Notes: a model not told the origin generated them from the sequence alone. A DNA stretch of 64,000 nt from 2-12-FULL-35-15 sp036386835 (GCA_036386835.1 DASVUX010000038.1:1-64000); one strand, 5' to 3'. Counted from the first letter of the stretch, positions 17,080-26,020 are shown. A program made the numbers and translations.

Positions 17080-18051
17080 TTGAAGGAAATCACATTTTTA
17101 AAACACAATGGCGATAGATGGCAGCATTTTGAATCGCTAATTGACAAAAAGGGGCATAGCGACCCTGATCTGATGGCCGATCTTTTCATTCAGCTTACAG
17201 ATGACCTTTCCTACTCACGGACCCACTACCCAAAATCAAAAACCACCCAGTATCTAAACGCTGTTGCAGCCAGGGTTCACCAGGAGATCTATAAAAACAA
17301 AAAAGAAAAACGGAACCGGATAGTAGCGTTCTGGAAATATGAGCTGCCGTTCCTCTTTCGCAATTCACACCGGCATCTTCTTACAGCCTTTATTATTTTT
17401 TTTATTGCAATGCTGATCGGTATGGTATCTGCTGCAAATGATGATTCCTTTGTCAGGCTGATCCTTGGCGACAGCTATGTGAACATGACGCTGGAAAATA
17501 TTAACAAGAATGATCCGATGGCAGTTTATAAGAGCATGAACCAAATGGACATGTTCCTTGCAATCACCTTAAACAACGTATATGTTTCCTTCCTGTGTTT
17601 TGTTCTTGGAATCCTGTTCTCGGTCGGCACAGGTTACATGTTATTCTCAAACGGTATAATGCTTGGAGCATTCCAATATTTTTTTTATGCCAAAGGGCTT
17701 CTTTTAAAGTCCGTTCTTGTCATCTGGATTCACGGCACTCTTGAGATCTCCGCGATCATTATTGCCGGATGTGCAGGACTCACAATGGGCAACAGCATTC
17801 TTTACCCCGGAACTTATTCACGGGCCGTTTCATTTCAGAAAGGTGCAAAACAGGGACTAAAGATCATCATCGGGCTCGTACCTGTGTTTATAGCTGCCGC
17901 ATTCCTTGAAGCGTTTGTAACCAGGCATACAGACATGCCGGTACTCTTAAGCCTTGGCATTATTTCTACCTCAGTGTTTTTTATAAGCTGGTATTTTTTG
18001 ATTTATCCGATACAGTTAAACAACAGGTTACATAGGACAAACACTAACTAA
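17080..18051 (+). CDS. SpoIIM-family (stage II sporulation protein M-like) membrane protein
   Basis: A 323-residue protein with a charged N-terminal domain (1-95) starting with the family's usual KEITFLKHNGDRWQHFE, then five or so membrane helices (about 100-125, 165-190, 200-225, 265-285, 290-312). The motif WIHGTLEISAIIIAG (about 212-226) is the conserved H-G-x-x-E-x-x-A signature of the family. The start is a TTG at 17080 behind an AAGGAAC stretch; no nearby ATG gives the conserved start. Despite the name it has nothing to do with spores here. It opens a run of six genes in the same direction ending with DUF58. Exact function is unknown. Confidence 0.85.
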   Translation: MKEITFLKHNGDRWQHFESLIDKKGHSDPDLMADLFIQLTDDLSYSRTHYPKSKTTQYLNAVAARVHQEIYKNKKEKRNRIVAFWKYELPFLFRNSHRHLLTAFIIFFIAMLIGMVSAANDDSFVRLILGDSYVNMTLENINKNDPMAVYKSMNQMDMFLAITLNNVYVSFLCFVLGILFSVGTGYMLFSNGIMLGAFQYFFYAKGLLLKSVLVIWIHGTLEISAIIIAGCAGLTMGNSILYPGTYSRAVSFQKGAKQGLKIIIGLVPVFIAAAFLEAFVTRHTDMPVLLSLGIISTSVFFISWYFLIYPIQLNNRLHRTNTN

Positions 18052-18058
18052 CACTACA

Positions 18059-19009
18059 ATGAACTCAGAAAAGATCAACTTTCGTGTTGCAAGGGATTTT
18101 GGTGAAACATTCAATGTTTCTATTAAATTCTTACGGCAGAATTTCAGATTACTCATTCAGTCTTTAATTTTTATGGCCGGCCCGTTTATCCTTTTAACTG
18201 CCATCTGTGGCGCGTACTACCAGGCAAATGCCATTGAAACGTTCTCAATCGGCCAGGCCAGGCATCCCTTAGCCAACTTCGGGCTGAACTATTTCTTATT
18301 CATTCTTGCCGGAATTGTTTCCAATCTTGCAATTATAGGCACCGTATATTCTTTTATGATAGAGTATATGGACAAAGGCTATGGTAATTTTAATCTCAAT
18401 GATGTAGGAAGAAGGCTCCGCAATAATATCGGCAATATTCTTTCCGTATTCTTTTCGCTCACACTTCTGATACTGCTTTTCCTCGGAGCGATCATCGGTG
18501 TTTTTATTGCAATAGGTTCCGCTGCACCATGGCTTGCAGTATTGCTGGGTGTTTGTGCTGTTATCGCACTTCTCATATTCTTTCCTCCGCTCATGTGGCA
18601 ATTATCTGTGGTGTATATGGTAAAAATGTCAGAAGACGAGAATGTGTTTGATTCATTCGGCCGGACAAAATCAGTTATGAGAGGAAATTTCTGGTGGACC
18701 TGGGTGATCGTGATCTGTGCCACTATGGCTATTGGTGTTATTTCCTTTGTTTTTTCCATCCCACAGGTAGCATACCAGATGATCTCAATGATCAGCAGAG
18801 CGCGAGGGAACACTTCTGACGTGTCAATCATTTTTCTTATAGTAGCAACAATGTGCACCTTCTGCACTTCACTCATCTATTCCCTGCTTTATATCATTAA
18901 TGCGTTTCACTACTTCAGTCTCGCTGAAAAACAGGATGGCACAGGGCTGATGGACAGGATCAATGAAATAGGGCAAACACCTGCACAAAATGTCGAGAAG
19001 CAATATTAA
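18059..19009 (+). CDS. Multi-pass membrane protein of the SpoIIM-MoxR cluster
   Basis: A 316-residue protein with about six hydrophobic segments (35-55, 80-105, 130-160, 165-185, 220-245, 265-290) after a soluble start (INFRVARDFGETFNVSIKFLRQNF). I do not recognise a named domain with confidence; the arrangement resembles the DUF4013/GDPD-type membrane regions found beside DUF4129 genes. It begins 7 bases after the SpoIIM-like stop and overlaps the following gene by 20 bases, so it belongs to the same transcript. Confidence 0.7.
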   Translation: MNSEKINFRVARDFGETFNVSIKFLRQNFRLLIQSLIFMAGPFILLTAICGAYYQANAIETFSIGQARHPLANFGLNYFLFILAGIVSNLAIIGTVYSFMIEYMDKGYGNFNLNDVGRRLRNNIGNILSVFFSLTLLILLFLGAIIGVFIAIGSAAPWLAVLLGVCAVIALLIFFPPLMWQLSVVYMVKMSEDENVFDSFGRTKSVMRGNFWWTWVIVICATMAIGVISFVFSIPQVAYQMISMISRARGNTSDVSIIFLIVATMCTFCTSLIYSLLYIINAFHYFSLAEKQDGTGLMDRINEIGQTPAQNVEKQY

Positions 19010-19715
19010 GCACAGGTATTTGCTTGTATTGTTGTTAAGCTGCTTCCTGCTTGATTCGCATCTTTTTTGCCTGAATCCTGCCGCTACTGTAATTCATGAC
19101 TCAGCAGCAAGGAAAGTCCGCCTGCTCCCGGAAAAAGAAAAAGCTGAATTACTCGGCAATGAAGATTATAAATATGACCGTACCGGCAGCTCATCCGAGT
19201 CGCCATGGGAAAAATTTAAAGAATGGCTCAGGAATAATTTATCGAAGATCTTCAACAGCAAAGAAGGCAGTATCGGCCTTCAAATACTGGAGTACGGCCT
19301 TGTCATCGCTGCCGTTGTAATTATCATTCTTCTTATATTAAAAAATAATATCCGTGCATTATTCTACGGCAAAAGTGCCGAGGTTAAAATGGACTTCTCC
19401 GAATTTAGAGAAAACATTCATTCCATAAATTTCGACATGCTGATCTCTGAATCAATTGCTAAAAAGGATTACCGCAAAGCGATACGCATTCACTTTCTGA
19501 AAGTACTTAAGGATCTAAGTGACCGCAGGCTGATCGACTGGAAGATCGACAAGACCAATCACGACTACTCCACCGAACTGAATACAACCCCCTTAAGCGA
19601 ATCCTTTAATGAACTTGCTTTATTATATGACCGCGTCTGGTATGGCGATATGCACATAGATGAAGAAAGATACAATTTATTGATGCCAAAATTCAATACA
19701 AACAGGTTTCAATGA
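18990..19715 (+). CDS. DUF4129-domain membrane protein
   Basis: A 241-residue protein with an N-terminal signal or anchor (10-25), a linker that includes PWEKFKEWLRNNLSKIF, one membrane helix (about 98-117) and a cytoplasmic C-terminal DUF4129 region (about 150-235: YRKAIRIHFLKVLKDLSDRRLIDWK, then TNHDYSTEL and LYDRVWYGDMHIDEERY). DUF4129 is often the C-terminal partner of transglutaminase-like membrane proteins and is typical of MoxR/DUF58 neighbourhoods. The start overlaps the previous gene by 20 bases, and its stop overlaps the next start by 4 bases. Confidence 0.82.
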   Translation: MSRSNIKHRYLLVLLLSCFLLDSHLFCLNPAATVIHDSAARKVRLLPEKEKAELLGNEDYKYDRTGSSSESPWEKFKEWLRNNLSKIFNSKEGSIGLQILEYGLVIAAVVIIILLILKNNIRALFYGKSAEVKMDFSEFRENIHSINFDMLISESIAKKDYRKAIRIHFLKVLKDLSDRRLIDWKIDKTNHDYSTELNTTPLSESFNELALLYDRVWYGDMHIDEERYNLLMPKFNTNRFQ

Positions 19716-20926
19716 ATAAGCAGAACAGAAAATATATTATTATCCTGACCTTGTGCTTCACCGCGCTGATCACCATTCAATTCCTTGCCCCGAAGCCGGT
19801 CAGCTGGAAGCCCTCTTATACAAAAAAAGACAAAATCCCTTTTGGCACTTCTGCACTGTATGATATGCTCCCCGTTTTGTTTGAAGGGCAAACAATCATT
19901 GACAAAACCATGCCCCTTTACAACTCGATGAACATTGAAGGCAAGGGGTATAATTATATTTTCATTAATAATGAGTTTTCGCCTGATACACTTGATCTCC
20001 GTGAACTAAATGTATTTGTGGAAAATGGGAATTCTGTTTTTATAGCTGCCAATTCCTTTGAAGGGAAGTTTGCTTCAGGATTAAAAACAGGAAGCGATGA
20101 ACAGCTATATTCCAATATTCAGGCTCTGAATGACTCCGGAGCAACGATATTTAAAAACAATACAAGACTCAATTTTGTTAATCCCATACTGAAAAGCACG
20201 GAAGCCTATGATTATTCCAAGGCCTGCAAAAACAGTTATTTCACATTCTTTGACACTTCAAAAACCACTGTACTTGGAGTGAATTCGCAAAATGAAGTCA
20301 ATTTCATTTCCATCAGGCGGGGAAAGGGTATGTTCTATATAAGCACGGTACCTGAGGCCTTTAGTAATTATCATTTCGCCAGTACAGAAAATAATTCATA
20401 TGCATGTAAAGCGCTTTCCTATCTGCCGCTGCAGACCACTTTCTGGGACGAATATTACAAGGCGGGAAGAATCCTTGACCCCAGCCCTTTAAGGGTTATA
20501 TTCAGGCACCGCTCATTAATGACTGCCTATTACCTGCTTATTGTTTCATTGCTTATTTTCATGATCATAGGAATCAAGCGTAAACAGCGCATTATTCCGG
20601 TCTGGCCTCCGCTCAAAAACACAACCCTTGAATTTGTCGATGTGGTGGGAACGTTATATTATCAATCTGGAAACCACAAGAACATAGCAGGGAAAAAAAT
20701 AAATTATTTCCTCGAACACATTCGCAGCCGCTTTTTTATACAGACATCCGCCTTCGATCCGGCATTCATTGAGAGGATCAGCAATCTTTCAGGCATTGAA
20801 ATGACAAAGATCACGGAGCTATTTGAGTACATCACACAGCTTTCGGGCAAATCAAAGATCAGCCAGGAAGAACTGATCCTTTTAAATAAAAGAATAGAAG
20901 AATTTCATCAACTGAACAAAAGATAA
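19712..20926 (+). CDS. DUF4350-domain membrane protein
   Basis: A 404-residue protein with an N-terminal helix (8-27), an extracytoplasmic domain (30-255; SYTKKDKIPFGTSALYDML is the DUF4350 start, followed by a Rossmann-like region VFVENGNSVFIAANSF), a second membrane helix (about 270-288) and a cytoplasmic tail (290-404) with GNHKNIAGKKINYFLEHIR. Both ends are typical for the DUF4350 gene of Bacteroidota MoxR clusters. The 4-base overlap with the DUF4129 gene suggests coupled translation. The function of the family is unknown. Confidence 0.82.
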   Translation: MNKQNRKYIIILTLCFTALITIQFLAPKPVSWKPSYTKKDKIPFGTSALYDMLPVLFEGQTIIDKTMPLYNSMNIEGKGYNYIFINNEFSPDTLDLRELNVFVENGNSVFIAANSFEGKFASGLKTGSDEQLYSNIQALNDSGATIFKNNTRLNFVNPILKSTEAYDYSKACKNSYFTFFDTSKTTVLGVNSQNEVNFISIRRGKGMFYISTVPEAFSNYHFASTENNSYACKALSYLPLQTTFWDEYYKAGRILDPSPLRVIFRHRSLMTAYYLLIVSLLIFMIIGIKRKQRIIPVWPPLKNTTLEFVDVVGTLYYQSGNHKNIAGKKINYFLEHIRSRFFIQTSAFDPAFIERISNLSGIEMTKITELFEYITQLSGKSKISQEELILLNKRIEEFHQLNKR

Positions 20927-20941
20927 ACCTAAAAAATAAAC

Positions 20942-21919
20942 ATGGAAGAAAACGGATTTCAGAACAGGCTTGACCTGGGCGATCTGAAGAAGGCTGTTGA
21001 CAGCATTAAAGAAGAAGTAAGCAAGATCATTGTCGGCCAGGAAGAAATGACAGAACTGCTGATTGCTGCAATACTTGCGGATGGTCATGTGCTGATTGAA
21101 GGAGTTCCCGGAGTTGCCAAAACACTTGCTGCCAAGCTGCTGGCCCGGACGATTTCTGTCGATTTCTCGCGGATTCAGTTCACACCCGACCTGATGCCTT
21201 CCGATATTATAGGGACAAATGTTTATAATTTAAAGCTGTCGGATTTTCAATTCAAAAAAGGGCCATTGTTCTCCAATATTGTTTTAATCGATGAGATCAA
21301 CCGTGCCCCTGCAAAAACGCAATCCGCATTGTTTGAAGCCATGGAAGAAAGACAGATCACTGTTGAAGGTACTACTTATCCGCTGGCAGCTCCTTTTATA
21401 GTCCTTGCAACACAAAATCCCGTGGAACAGGAAGGTACCTACAGGTTACCGGAAGCACAGCTTGACCGTTTCCTCTTTAAAATAGAAGTTGGTTACCCAG
21501 GCCTTGAGGACGAGACAAAGATCATTTCTGATTTCCACAAAAGAAAACATATAATTGATGTTACTTCAATAAAAGGCGTCCTGAGCCCGGCCAATATTAA
21601 AAAATGCAGGGAAGATGTCAGCTCTGTTATTATCGAGACCAACCTTCTCAGCTACATTGCAAAGATCGTTCACAACACGAGAAATAATCCTTCTTTGTAT
21701 CTGGGTGCTTCACCGCGCGCATCCATTGCTATCCTTACGAGTGCGAAAGCAATTGCAGCCATGCGCGGCAGGGACTTTGTAACACCTGATGACATTAAAT
21801 TCGTAGCTGTCCCCGTTTTGAAACACAGAATCATACTTACTCCTGAAAAAGAAATGGAAGGGATTACCGCAACCGAGGTCATCAGGCAAATCATTGAAAA
21901 AATAGAAATCCCTAGATAG
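20942..21919 (+). CDS. MoxR-family AAA+ ATPase
   Basis: A 325-residue AAA+ protein with Walker A GVPGVAKT (about residue 57-64), Walker B VLIDEINRAPAKTQ (about 117-130), the sensor region ATQNPVEQEGTYRLPEAQLDRF and a lid domain with GASPRASIAIL. MoxR ATPases act as chaperones that help assemble or activate other complexes, usually together with von Willebrand A or DUF58 proteins. It stands just before the DUF58 gene (2 bases apart), its usual partner. Start ATG at 20942 gives MEENGFQNRLDLGD; the conserved region begins at about residue 28 (KIIVGQEEMTELL). Confidence 0.94.
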   Translation: MEENGFQNRLDLGDLKKAVDSIKEEVSKIIVGQEEMTELLIAAILADGHVLIEGVPGVAKTLAAKLLARTISVDFSRIQFTPDLMPSDIIGTNVYNLKLSDFQFKKGPLFSNIVLIDEINRAPAKTQSALFEAMEERQITVEGTTYPLAAPFIVLATQNPVEQEGTYRLPEAQLDRFLFKIEVGYPGLEDETKIISDFHKRKHIIDVTSIKGVLSPANIKKCREDVSSVIIETNLLSYIAKIVHNTRNNPSLYLGASPRASIAILTSAKAIAAMRGRDFVTPDDIKFVAVPVLKHRIILTPEKEMEGITATEVIRQIIEKIEIPR

Positions 21920-21921
21920 AA

Positions 21922-23256
21922 TTGAGATCTTTCTTTAAAACCATTTACATTGCACCGCTGCTTTATTATATGATAGCAGCGGAGGTCGTCTTCCTTGTAA
22001 TGGGTTTTTTCTTTCCATTGCTGTACGGTCTTTCCATCTATACACTCCTCCTGATCCTGGTCCTTATAATTACCGATGCAGTAATTTTATATGCAAACAA
22101 AATTGGAATATCCGCAAAAAGAAACACCTTGGAAAAGTTATCCAATGGGGATGAAAATCCGGTTACGATCCATATAGAAAATAAATACAGTTTCCCTGCC
22201 AGGCTTACAGTGATTGATGAATTACCGTACCAGCTCCAGAAGCGAGATGCTAAATACGTACTGCAGATCCAGCCGGCTGACAACAAAACCATTCAATATA
22301 TAATCCGTCCGGTGAAACGGGGAGAATACCATTTCGGGGCACTAAATATTTTTGTTAAGAACCAGATCGGGTTCCTTGAAAGAAGATACCGTTTCTCCAA
22401 TCATATGATCGTTCCGGTTTATCCTTCCTTTATACAGATGCGGAAATACGAGCTCCTCGCAATCAATAACAGGATCAGCGATTCAGGCATAAAGAAGATA
22501 AGAAGGATAGGGAACCATAGCGAGTTTGACCAGATAAAAGAATATGTAGGCGGTGACGATTACAGGACGATCAACTGGAAAGCAACTGCACGCAAAGAGC
22601 GTCTTATGGTGAACCAGTACCAGGATGAAAGGTCGCAGCAAGTGTACTCACTTATTGATATGGGCAGGGTTATGCAGATGCCATTCGAAGGACTCAGCCT
22701 CCTTGACTACTCAATTAACTCAAGCCTTGTCATCTCAAACATCGCCATGTTAAAAAACGACAAGGCCGGGGTGATCACATTTTCTTCCAAGGTACAATCT
22801 GTATTGCCAGCAGAGCGTAAAAGCGGACATCTCAGCAAAATTTTGCAATTACTATACAGCCAGAAAACAGATTACCTGGAAAGCGACTTTGAGAATCTTT
22901 ACATCAATGTTAAGAATCGCATCAACACCCGGAGCCTGCTGCTTTTGTTCAGTAATTTTGAAAGCTTACCGGCTTTGAAAAGACAGATAAAATATCTCAA
23001 GAGATTATCGAAGGATCATCTCCTTGTGGTTGTGTTCTTCGAAAACACGGAATTAAAGAAATTTATTCATGCACCTGCTATTTCTACCGAGAATATATAT
23101 CATAAAACAATTGCAGAAAAATTTGCAATGGAAAAAAAACTCATACTAAAGGAACTGGATCGATACGGAATTCACAGTATTCTTACTGACCCTAAAAACC
23201 TTTCTGTAAACACGATAAACAAATATCTCGAATTAAAAGCCCGGGGCCTGTTATAA
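21922..23256 (+). CDS. DUF58-domain protein (MoxR partner)
   Basis: A 444-residue protein with two membrane helices at the N-terminus (about 10-55), a beta-rich middle, and the DUF58 core (about 195-260: YVGGDDYRTINWKATARKERLMVNQY), then a von Willebrand A-like fold (SLIDMGRVMQ, NDKAGVITFSSKV). The start is a TTG at 21922, 2 bases after the MoxR stop; no ATG is close. DUF58/MoxR pairs are thought to work in envelope maintenance and stress in several phyla. Together with the upstream four genes it forms one probable operon. Confidence 0.9.
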   Translation: MRSFFKTIYIAPLLYYMIAAEVVFLVMGFFFPLLYGLSIYTLLLILVLIITDAVILYANKIGISAKRNTLEKLSNGDENPVTIHIENKYSFPARLTVIDELPYQLQKRDAKYVLQIQPADNKTIQYIIRPVKRGEYHFGALNIFVKNQIGFLERRYRFSNHMIVPVYPSFIQMRKYELLAINNRISDSGIKKIRRIGNHSEFDQIKEYVGGDDYRTINWKATARKERLMVNQYQDERSQQVYSLIDMGRVMQMPFEGLSLLDYSINSSLVISNIAMLKNDKAGVITFSSKVQSVLPAERKSGHLSKILQLLYSQKTDYLESDFENLYINVKNRINTRSLLLLFSNFESLPALKRQIKYLKRLSKDHLLVVVFFENTELKKFIHAPAISTENIYHKTIAEKFAMEKKLILKELDRYGIHSILTDPKNLSVNTINKYLELKARGLL

Positions 23257-23257
23257 G

Positions 23258-23752
23258 ATGAGAAGCGAAGAAAAAAAACAGGCAAAAAAGCTTACACCTC
23301 ATCAGGCTATTATAAAAGCCCAGATGAACTGTGCTTACCAGGAACGCTGCCAGCAGGAGATGCGGGACAAGCTCTATGAATGGGGGCTGCACGGCAACGA
23401 GGTGGAAAACATCATTGCCAACCTGATCACTGATAATTTTCTTAACGAAGAACGCTTTGCCAAAGCTTTTGCAGGAGGTAAATTCCGGATCAAGAAATGG
23501 GGCAAGGTTAAAATTAAGATCGAGCTGAAAAGAAAGAAAATCTCAGATTACTGCATTAAAAAAGGACTGGCGGAAATAGACGGGGATGATTACCTTAAAA
23601 CCCTTGAAGAGATCATTCGCAAAAGATTAAAAGAAAACCCTAAAGGCAAAGAGCAGGTTAGAAATTATAAAGCAGTACAGTATGCAATATCAAGAGGATT
23701 CGAAAGCGACCTTGCATGGGAAATGATTAAAAAAATTCAGATTTCCGATTAA
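23258..23752 (+). CDS. recX: RecX-family regulatory protein
   Basis: A 164-residue, very basic three-helix-repeat protein. YQERCQQEMRDKLYEWGL, then IIANLITDNFLNEERFAKAFAGGKFRIKKWGKVKIKIELKRKKIS is the typical RecX core; the C-terminus has the third repeat (NYKAVQYAISRGFESDLAWEMIKKI). RecX binds RecA filaments and limits recombination. It begins one base after the DUF58 stop and may simply share its transcript; recA is not in this window. Confidence 0.88.
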   Translation: MRSEEKKQAKKLTPHQAIIKAQMNCAYQERCQQEMRDKLYEWGLHGNEVENIIANLITDNFLNEERFAKAFAGGKFRIKKWGKVKIKIELKRKKISDYCIKKGLAEIDGDDYLKTLEEIIRKRLKENPKGKEQVRNYKAVQYAISRGFESDLAWEMIKKIQISD

Positions 23753-23811
23753 AAAATTCCGGGATCTGGTTTGCTTAAGATCTGCTTTATCATCTGAAAT
23801 TAAAATCCGAA

Positions 23812-24288
23812 TTATTTCAGCAGACCTGTTTCCTGCAAAACCGGTAATGCTTCCTGCTTATACAATACCCTGATGATCCTTCTCAGTGTTTTACCTTCCG
23901 GGCCTTCAAAATAAATCACTACGCGAGGATAGGAAAACCTCGGTGTTTTCAGAAGTACATTTTTGATCTTACTTCGCTGAATGGTCGGGGTCCTGCTCCC
24001 GTTAAACCCATTCTGCATCCTTTTGAAGGATAAAAACAAAAGGAACAAAGCACCGTAATTCAAGGGTTCTTTTATAAAGTCGATCCCGTAATAGGTAGCT
24101 GAAACAGCGGTATAAACAAACAGGAAAAAGAAAGTAATATAATTAAGGACACTAATAATCCCCCAGCCTTCTCCAAGTTCATGTTCAAGTGGAATATGCT
24201 GCGGGGTTTTCGAATTGGTAATAAATACTGCTTCGTCAGTAACGTGACAATATTCTTCTTTATTTACCCGGAAATATCTTGTTTGCAT
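23812..24288 (-). CDS. Hypothetical two-helix membrane protein
   Basis: A 158-residue protein. A soluble N-terminal part (1-45) resembles the first strands of a PH-like domain (YCHVTDEAVFITNSKTPQHIPLEHE), then come two membrane helices (about 46-66 and 74-90) and a C-terminal beta-rich part (105-158: TIQRSKIKNVLLKTPRFSYPRVVIYF). This is the form of small Bacteroidota membrane proteins with a split PH-like domain. No function can be assigned. It converges on recX and diverges from prfB. Confidence 0.6.
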   Translation of the reverse strand: MQTRYFRVNKEEYCHVTDEAVFITNSKTPQHIPLEHELGEGWGIISVLNYITFFFLFVYTAVSATYYGIDFIKEPLNYGALFLLFLSFKRMQNGFNGSRTPTIQRSKIKNVLLKTPRFSYPRVVIYFEGPEGKTLRRIIRVLYKQEALPVLQETGLLK

Positions 24289-24337
24289 AAGTTCTGCAAA
24301 AATACGCTTATTTCGCCATCTCTTCCGGCATATTTAT

Positions 24338-24345
24338 TAACTTTG
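24338..24345 (+). promoter_or_regulatory. prfB promoter, -7 box TAACTTTG
   Basis: Exact TAnnTTTG match ending only 4 bases before the prfB ATG at 24350, so the transcript would be leaderless or nearly so. No clear -33 box. Confidence 0.55.
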
Positions 24346-24349
24346 GCGC

Positions 24350-25439
24350 ATGATCACAACTGACCAACTTAAAGACCTTCGGGAGCGCACGGATGCGTTG
24401 AGGGGGCACCTTTGACATCGATCGTAAGCTTCGCGAAATAGCTGAGGAAGAAGAAAAAGCTCTCGCACCGAACTTCTGGGATGACCCTAAAAAAGCAGAA
24501 GAACTGCTTAGACAAACCAAAATTAAAAAGAACTGGACCAAATCATATGCTGCCCTCCAGAGTAGCATGGATGATCTTGAGCTGCTTTATAGTTTCTTCA
24601 AAGAAGGAGAAGCAACTGAAGCCGATGTGGAACAGCAATACACTGAAACCATTGCTTCCCTTGAAGATGTGGAATTCAAGAACATGCTTAGCGGCAAAGA
24701 GGACATCCTCAGCTGTGTTGTCCAGATTAATGCCGGGGCAGGCGGGACAGAGAGCTGCGACTGGGCAGAAATGCTGATGCGCATGTACATGATGTGGGGT
24801 GAAAAAAATGGATACAAAATAAAAGAGACCGATCGGTCTGACGGTGATGTTGCAGGTATTAAGTCGGTTACTCTTGAATTTGAAGGTGAGTATGCTTTTG
24901 GTTATCTCAAAGGCGAGAATGGTGTGCACCGGCTGGTAAGGATCAGCCCTTTTGATTCCAATGCCAAACGGCATACTTCTTTTGCTTCCGTTTATGCATA
25001 TCCCCTGATAGATGATACTATTGAGATAGACGTGAATCCCGGCGATATCGAATTTGAAACTTTCCGTGCAGGGGGAGCAGGCGGGCAGAATGTCAATAAA
25101 GTGGAAACGGCAGTGCGCCTTTACCACAAACCTTCCGGGATTATCATTAAAAACCAGGAATCACGTTCACAGCTGCAGAATAAAGAAAACGCAATCAAAC
25201 TTCTGAAATCACAGCTTTTCGAAATTGAATTGCGTAAACAGCGTGAAGCGATCGATAAGATCGAGGGAAATAAGAAAAAGATTGAATGGGGCTCACAGAT
25301 CAGGAATTATGTTTTCCACCCGTATAAGCTGATCAAGGATGTCCGCACCGGTTATGAAACATCTAATGTACAGGCGGTGATGGATGGCAACCTGAAAGAC
25401 TTTATCAAGTCTTACCTGATGGAATACGGGAATAGTTAG
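24350..25439 (+). CDS. prfB: Peptide chain release factor 2, made by programmed +1 frameshift
   Basis: Two frames are joined. ATG 24350 opens 21 codons (MITTDQLKDLRERTDALRGHL) ending at TGA 24413-24415. Slipping one base forward at CTT-TGA-C gives DIDRKLREIAEEEEK and runs to 25439, 362 residues in all, the normal RF2 length. The later frame has the stop-codon recognition tripeptide SPF (in VRISPFDSNAKR), the catalytic GGQ (FRAGGAGGQNVNKVETAVR) and the RF2 domain order. A Shine-Dalgarno-like AGGGGGC lies just before the slippery CTT, as in the classic RF2 autoregulation site. RF2 releases peptides at UAA/UGA, so scarcity of RF2 favours its own synthesis. An annotation from the downstream ATG at 24567 would lose about 70 residues. 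Confidence 0.96.
24401..24416 (+). promoter_or_regulatory. prfB programmed frameshift signal
   Basis: AGGGGGC (24401-24407) followed by the slippery CTT TGA C (24410-24416). The Shine-Dalgarno-like run sits 2 bases before the CTT codon, matching the E. coli layout. Confidence 0.93.
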
Positions 25440-25516
25440 GAGAACGGATTGGAAGAACGGAGAAATGGAGCTGTTCAATAAAAGCTGTTATTAATTAAAG
25501 TGTCAAGAGAAGAATC

Positions 25517-25861
25517 ATGTTAAAGATCTACCACAATGTTCGCTGCTCTAAAAGTCGCGATGTTTGCACTTTATTGAAAAAGAAAAGGGTTAAGACGGAA
25601 GTCATCGAGTATTTAAAGACTCCTCCCACCCAGAAAGAAATAAAAGAGCTGCTGAAAATGCTTGGGATGAAAGCTTCGGAACTGGTACGCACGGGTGAAC
25701 CACTTTACAAAGAGAAATTCGAAGGCAAAAAGATCAGCCAGGTGCAGTGGCTGAAGATCCTTGCAGAAAACCCTATTCTTATTGAACGTCCTATCATCGT
25801 GAAAGGCGACAAGGCGATAATCGGCAGGCCGACCGAACGCGTTTTGGAGTTGCTGAAATAA
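25517..25861 (+). CDS. ArsC-family (glutaredoxin-type) arsenate reductase-like protein
   Basis: A 114-residue protein of normal family length. The N-terminus IYHNVRCSKSRDVCTLLKKK carries the active-site Cys of the ArsC/Spx family (H-N-x-x-C-S-K-S-R, Cys10), and the later LIERPIIVKGDKAIIGRPTERVLELL matches the ERPI and GRP arginine motifs of arsenate reductases. It could reduce arsenate with glutathione/glutaredoxin-type thiols, or be one of the YfgD-like homologues with an unproven role; no arsenic genes lie nearby. It follows prfB on the same strand after 77 bases. Confidence 0.85.
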   Translation: MLKIYHNVRCSKSRDVCTLLKKKRVKTEVIEYLKTPPTQKEIKELLKMLGMKASELVRTGEPLYKEKFEGKKISQVQWLKILAENPILIERPIIVKGDKAIIGRPTERVLELLK

Positions 25862-25927
25862 TTTATCTCCGGCTAACCTTGCGGGCTAAACCGGGAAGAA
25901 TTGTACGTGCTCATCAGGTGTTGAATA

Positions 25928-25955
25928 AAGATTCCTTCGTGTAGGTCAGAATGAC
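25928..25955 (+). repeat. Dispersed hairpin repeat (AGATTCCTTCG...AGAATGAC)
   Basis: Matches 6292-6319 and 7606-7635 in ends and in the ATGAC tail, with a changed loop. A second member follows at 25993-26020. Confidence 0.55.
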
Positions 25956-25992
25956 AATTCACTGGTTCCAAAATGAAGAGAGAAATCCTGTT

Positions 25993-26020
25993 AAGATTTC
26001 TCCCTCCGGTCGAAATGACA
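25993..26020 (+). repeat. Dispersed hairpin repeat (AAGATTTCTCCCTCCGGTCGAAATGAC)
   Basis: Same family as 25928-25955, 38 bases away; both lie in the 183-base gap between the ArsC-like gene and the PorE-like gene. Confidence 0.55.

Noticed and set aside
17080..18051. Sporulation function for the SpoIIM-like gene
   Set aside because: The family name is historical; no other sporulation genes are present and the MoxR/DUF58 neighbourhood is the usual one in non-sporulating Bacteroidota.
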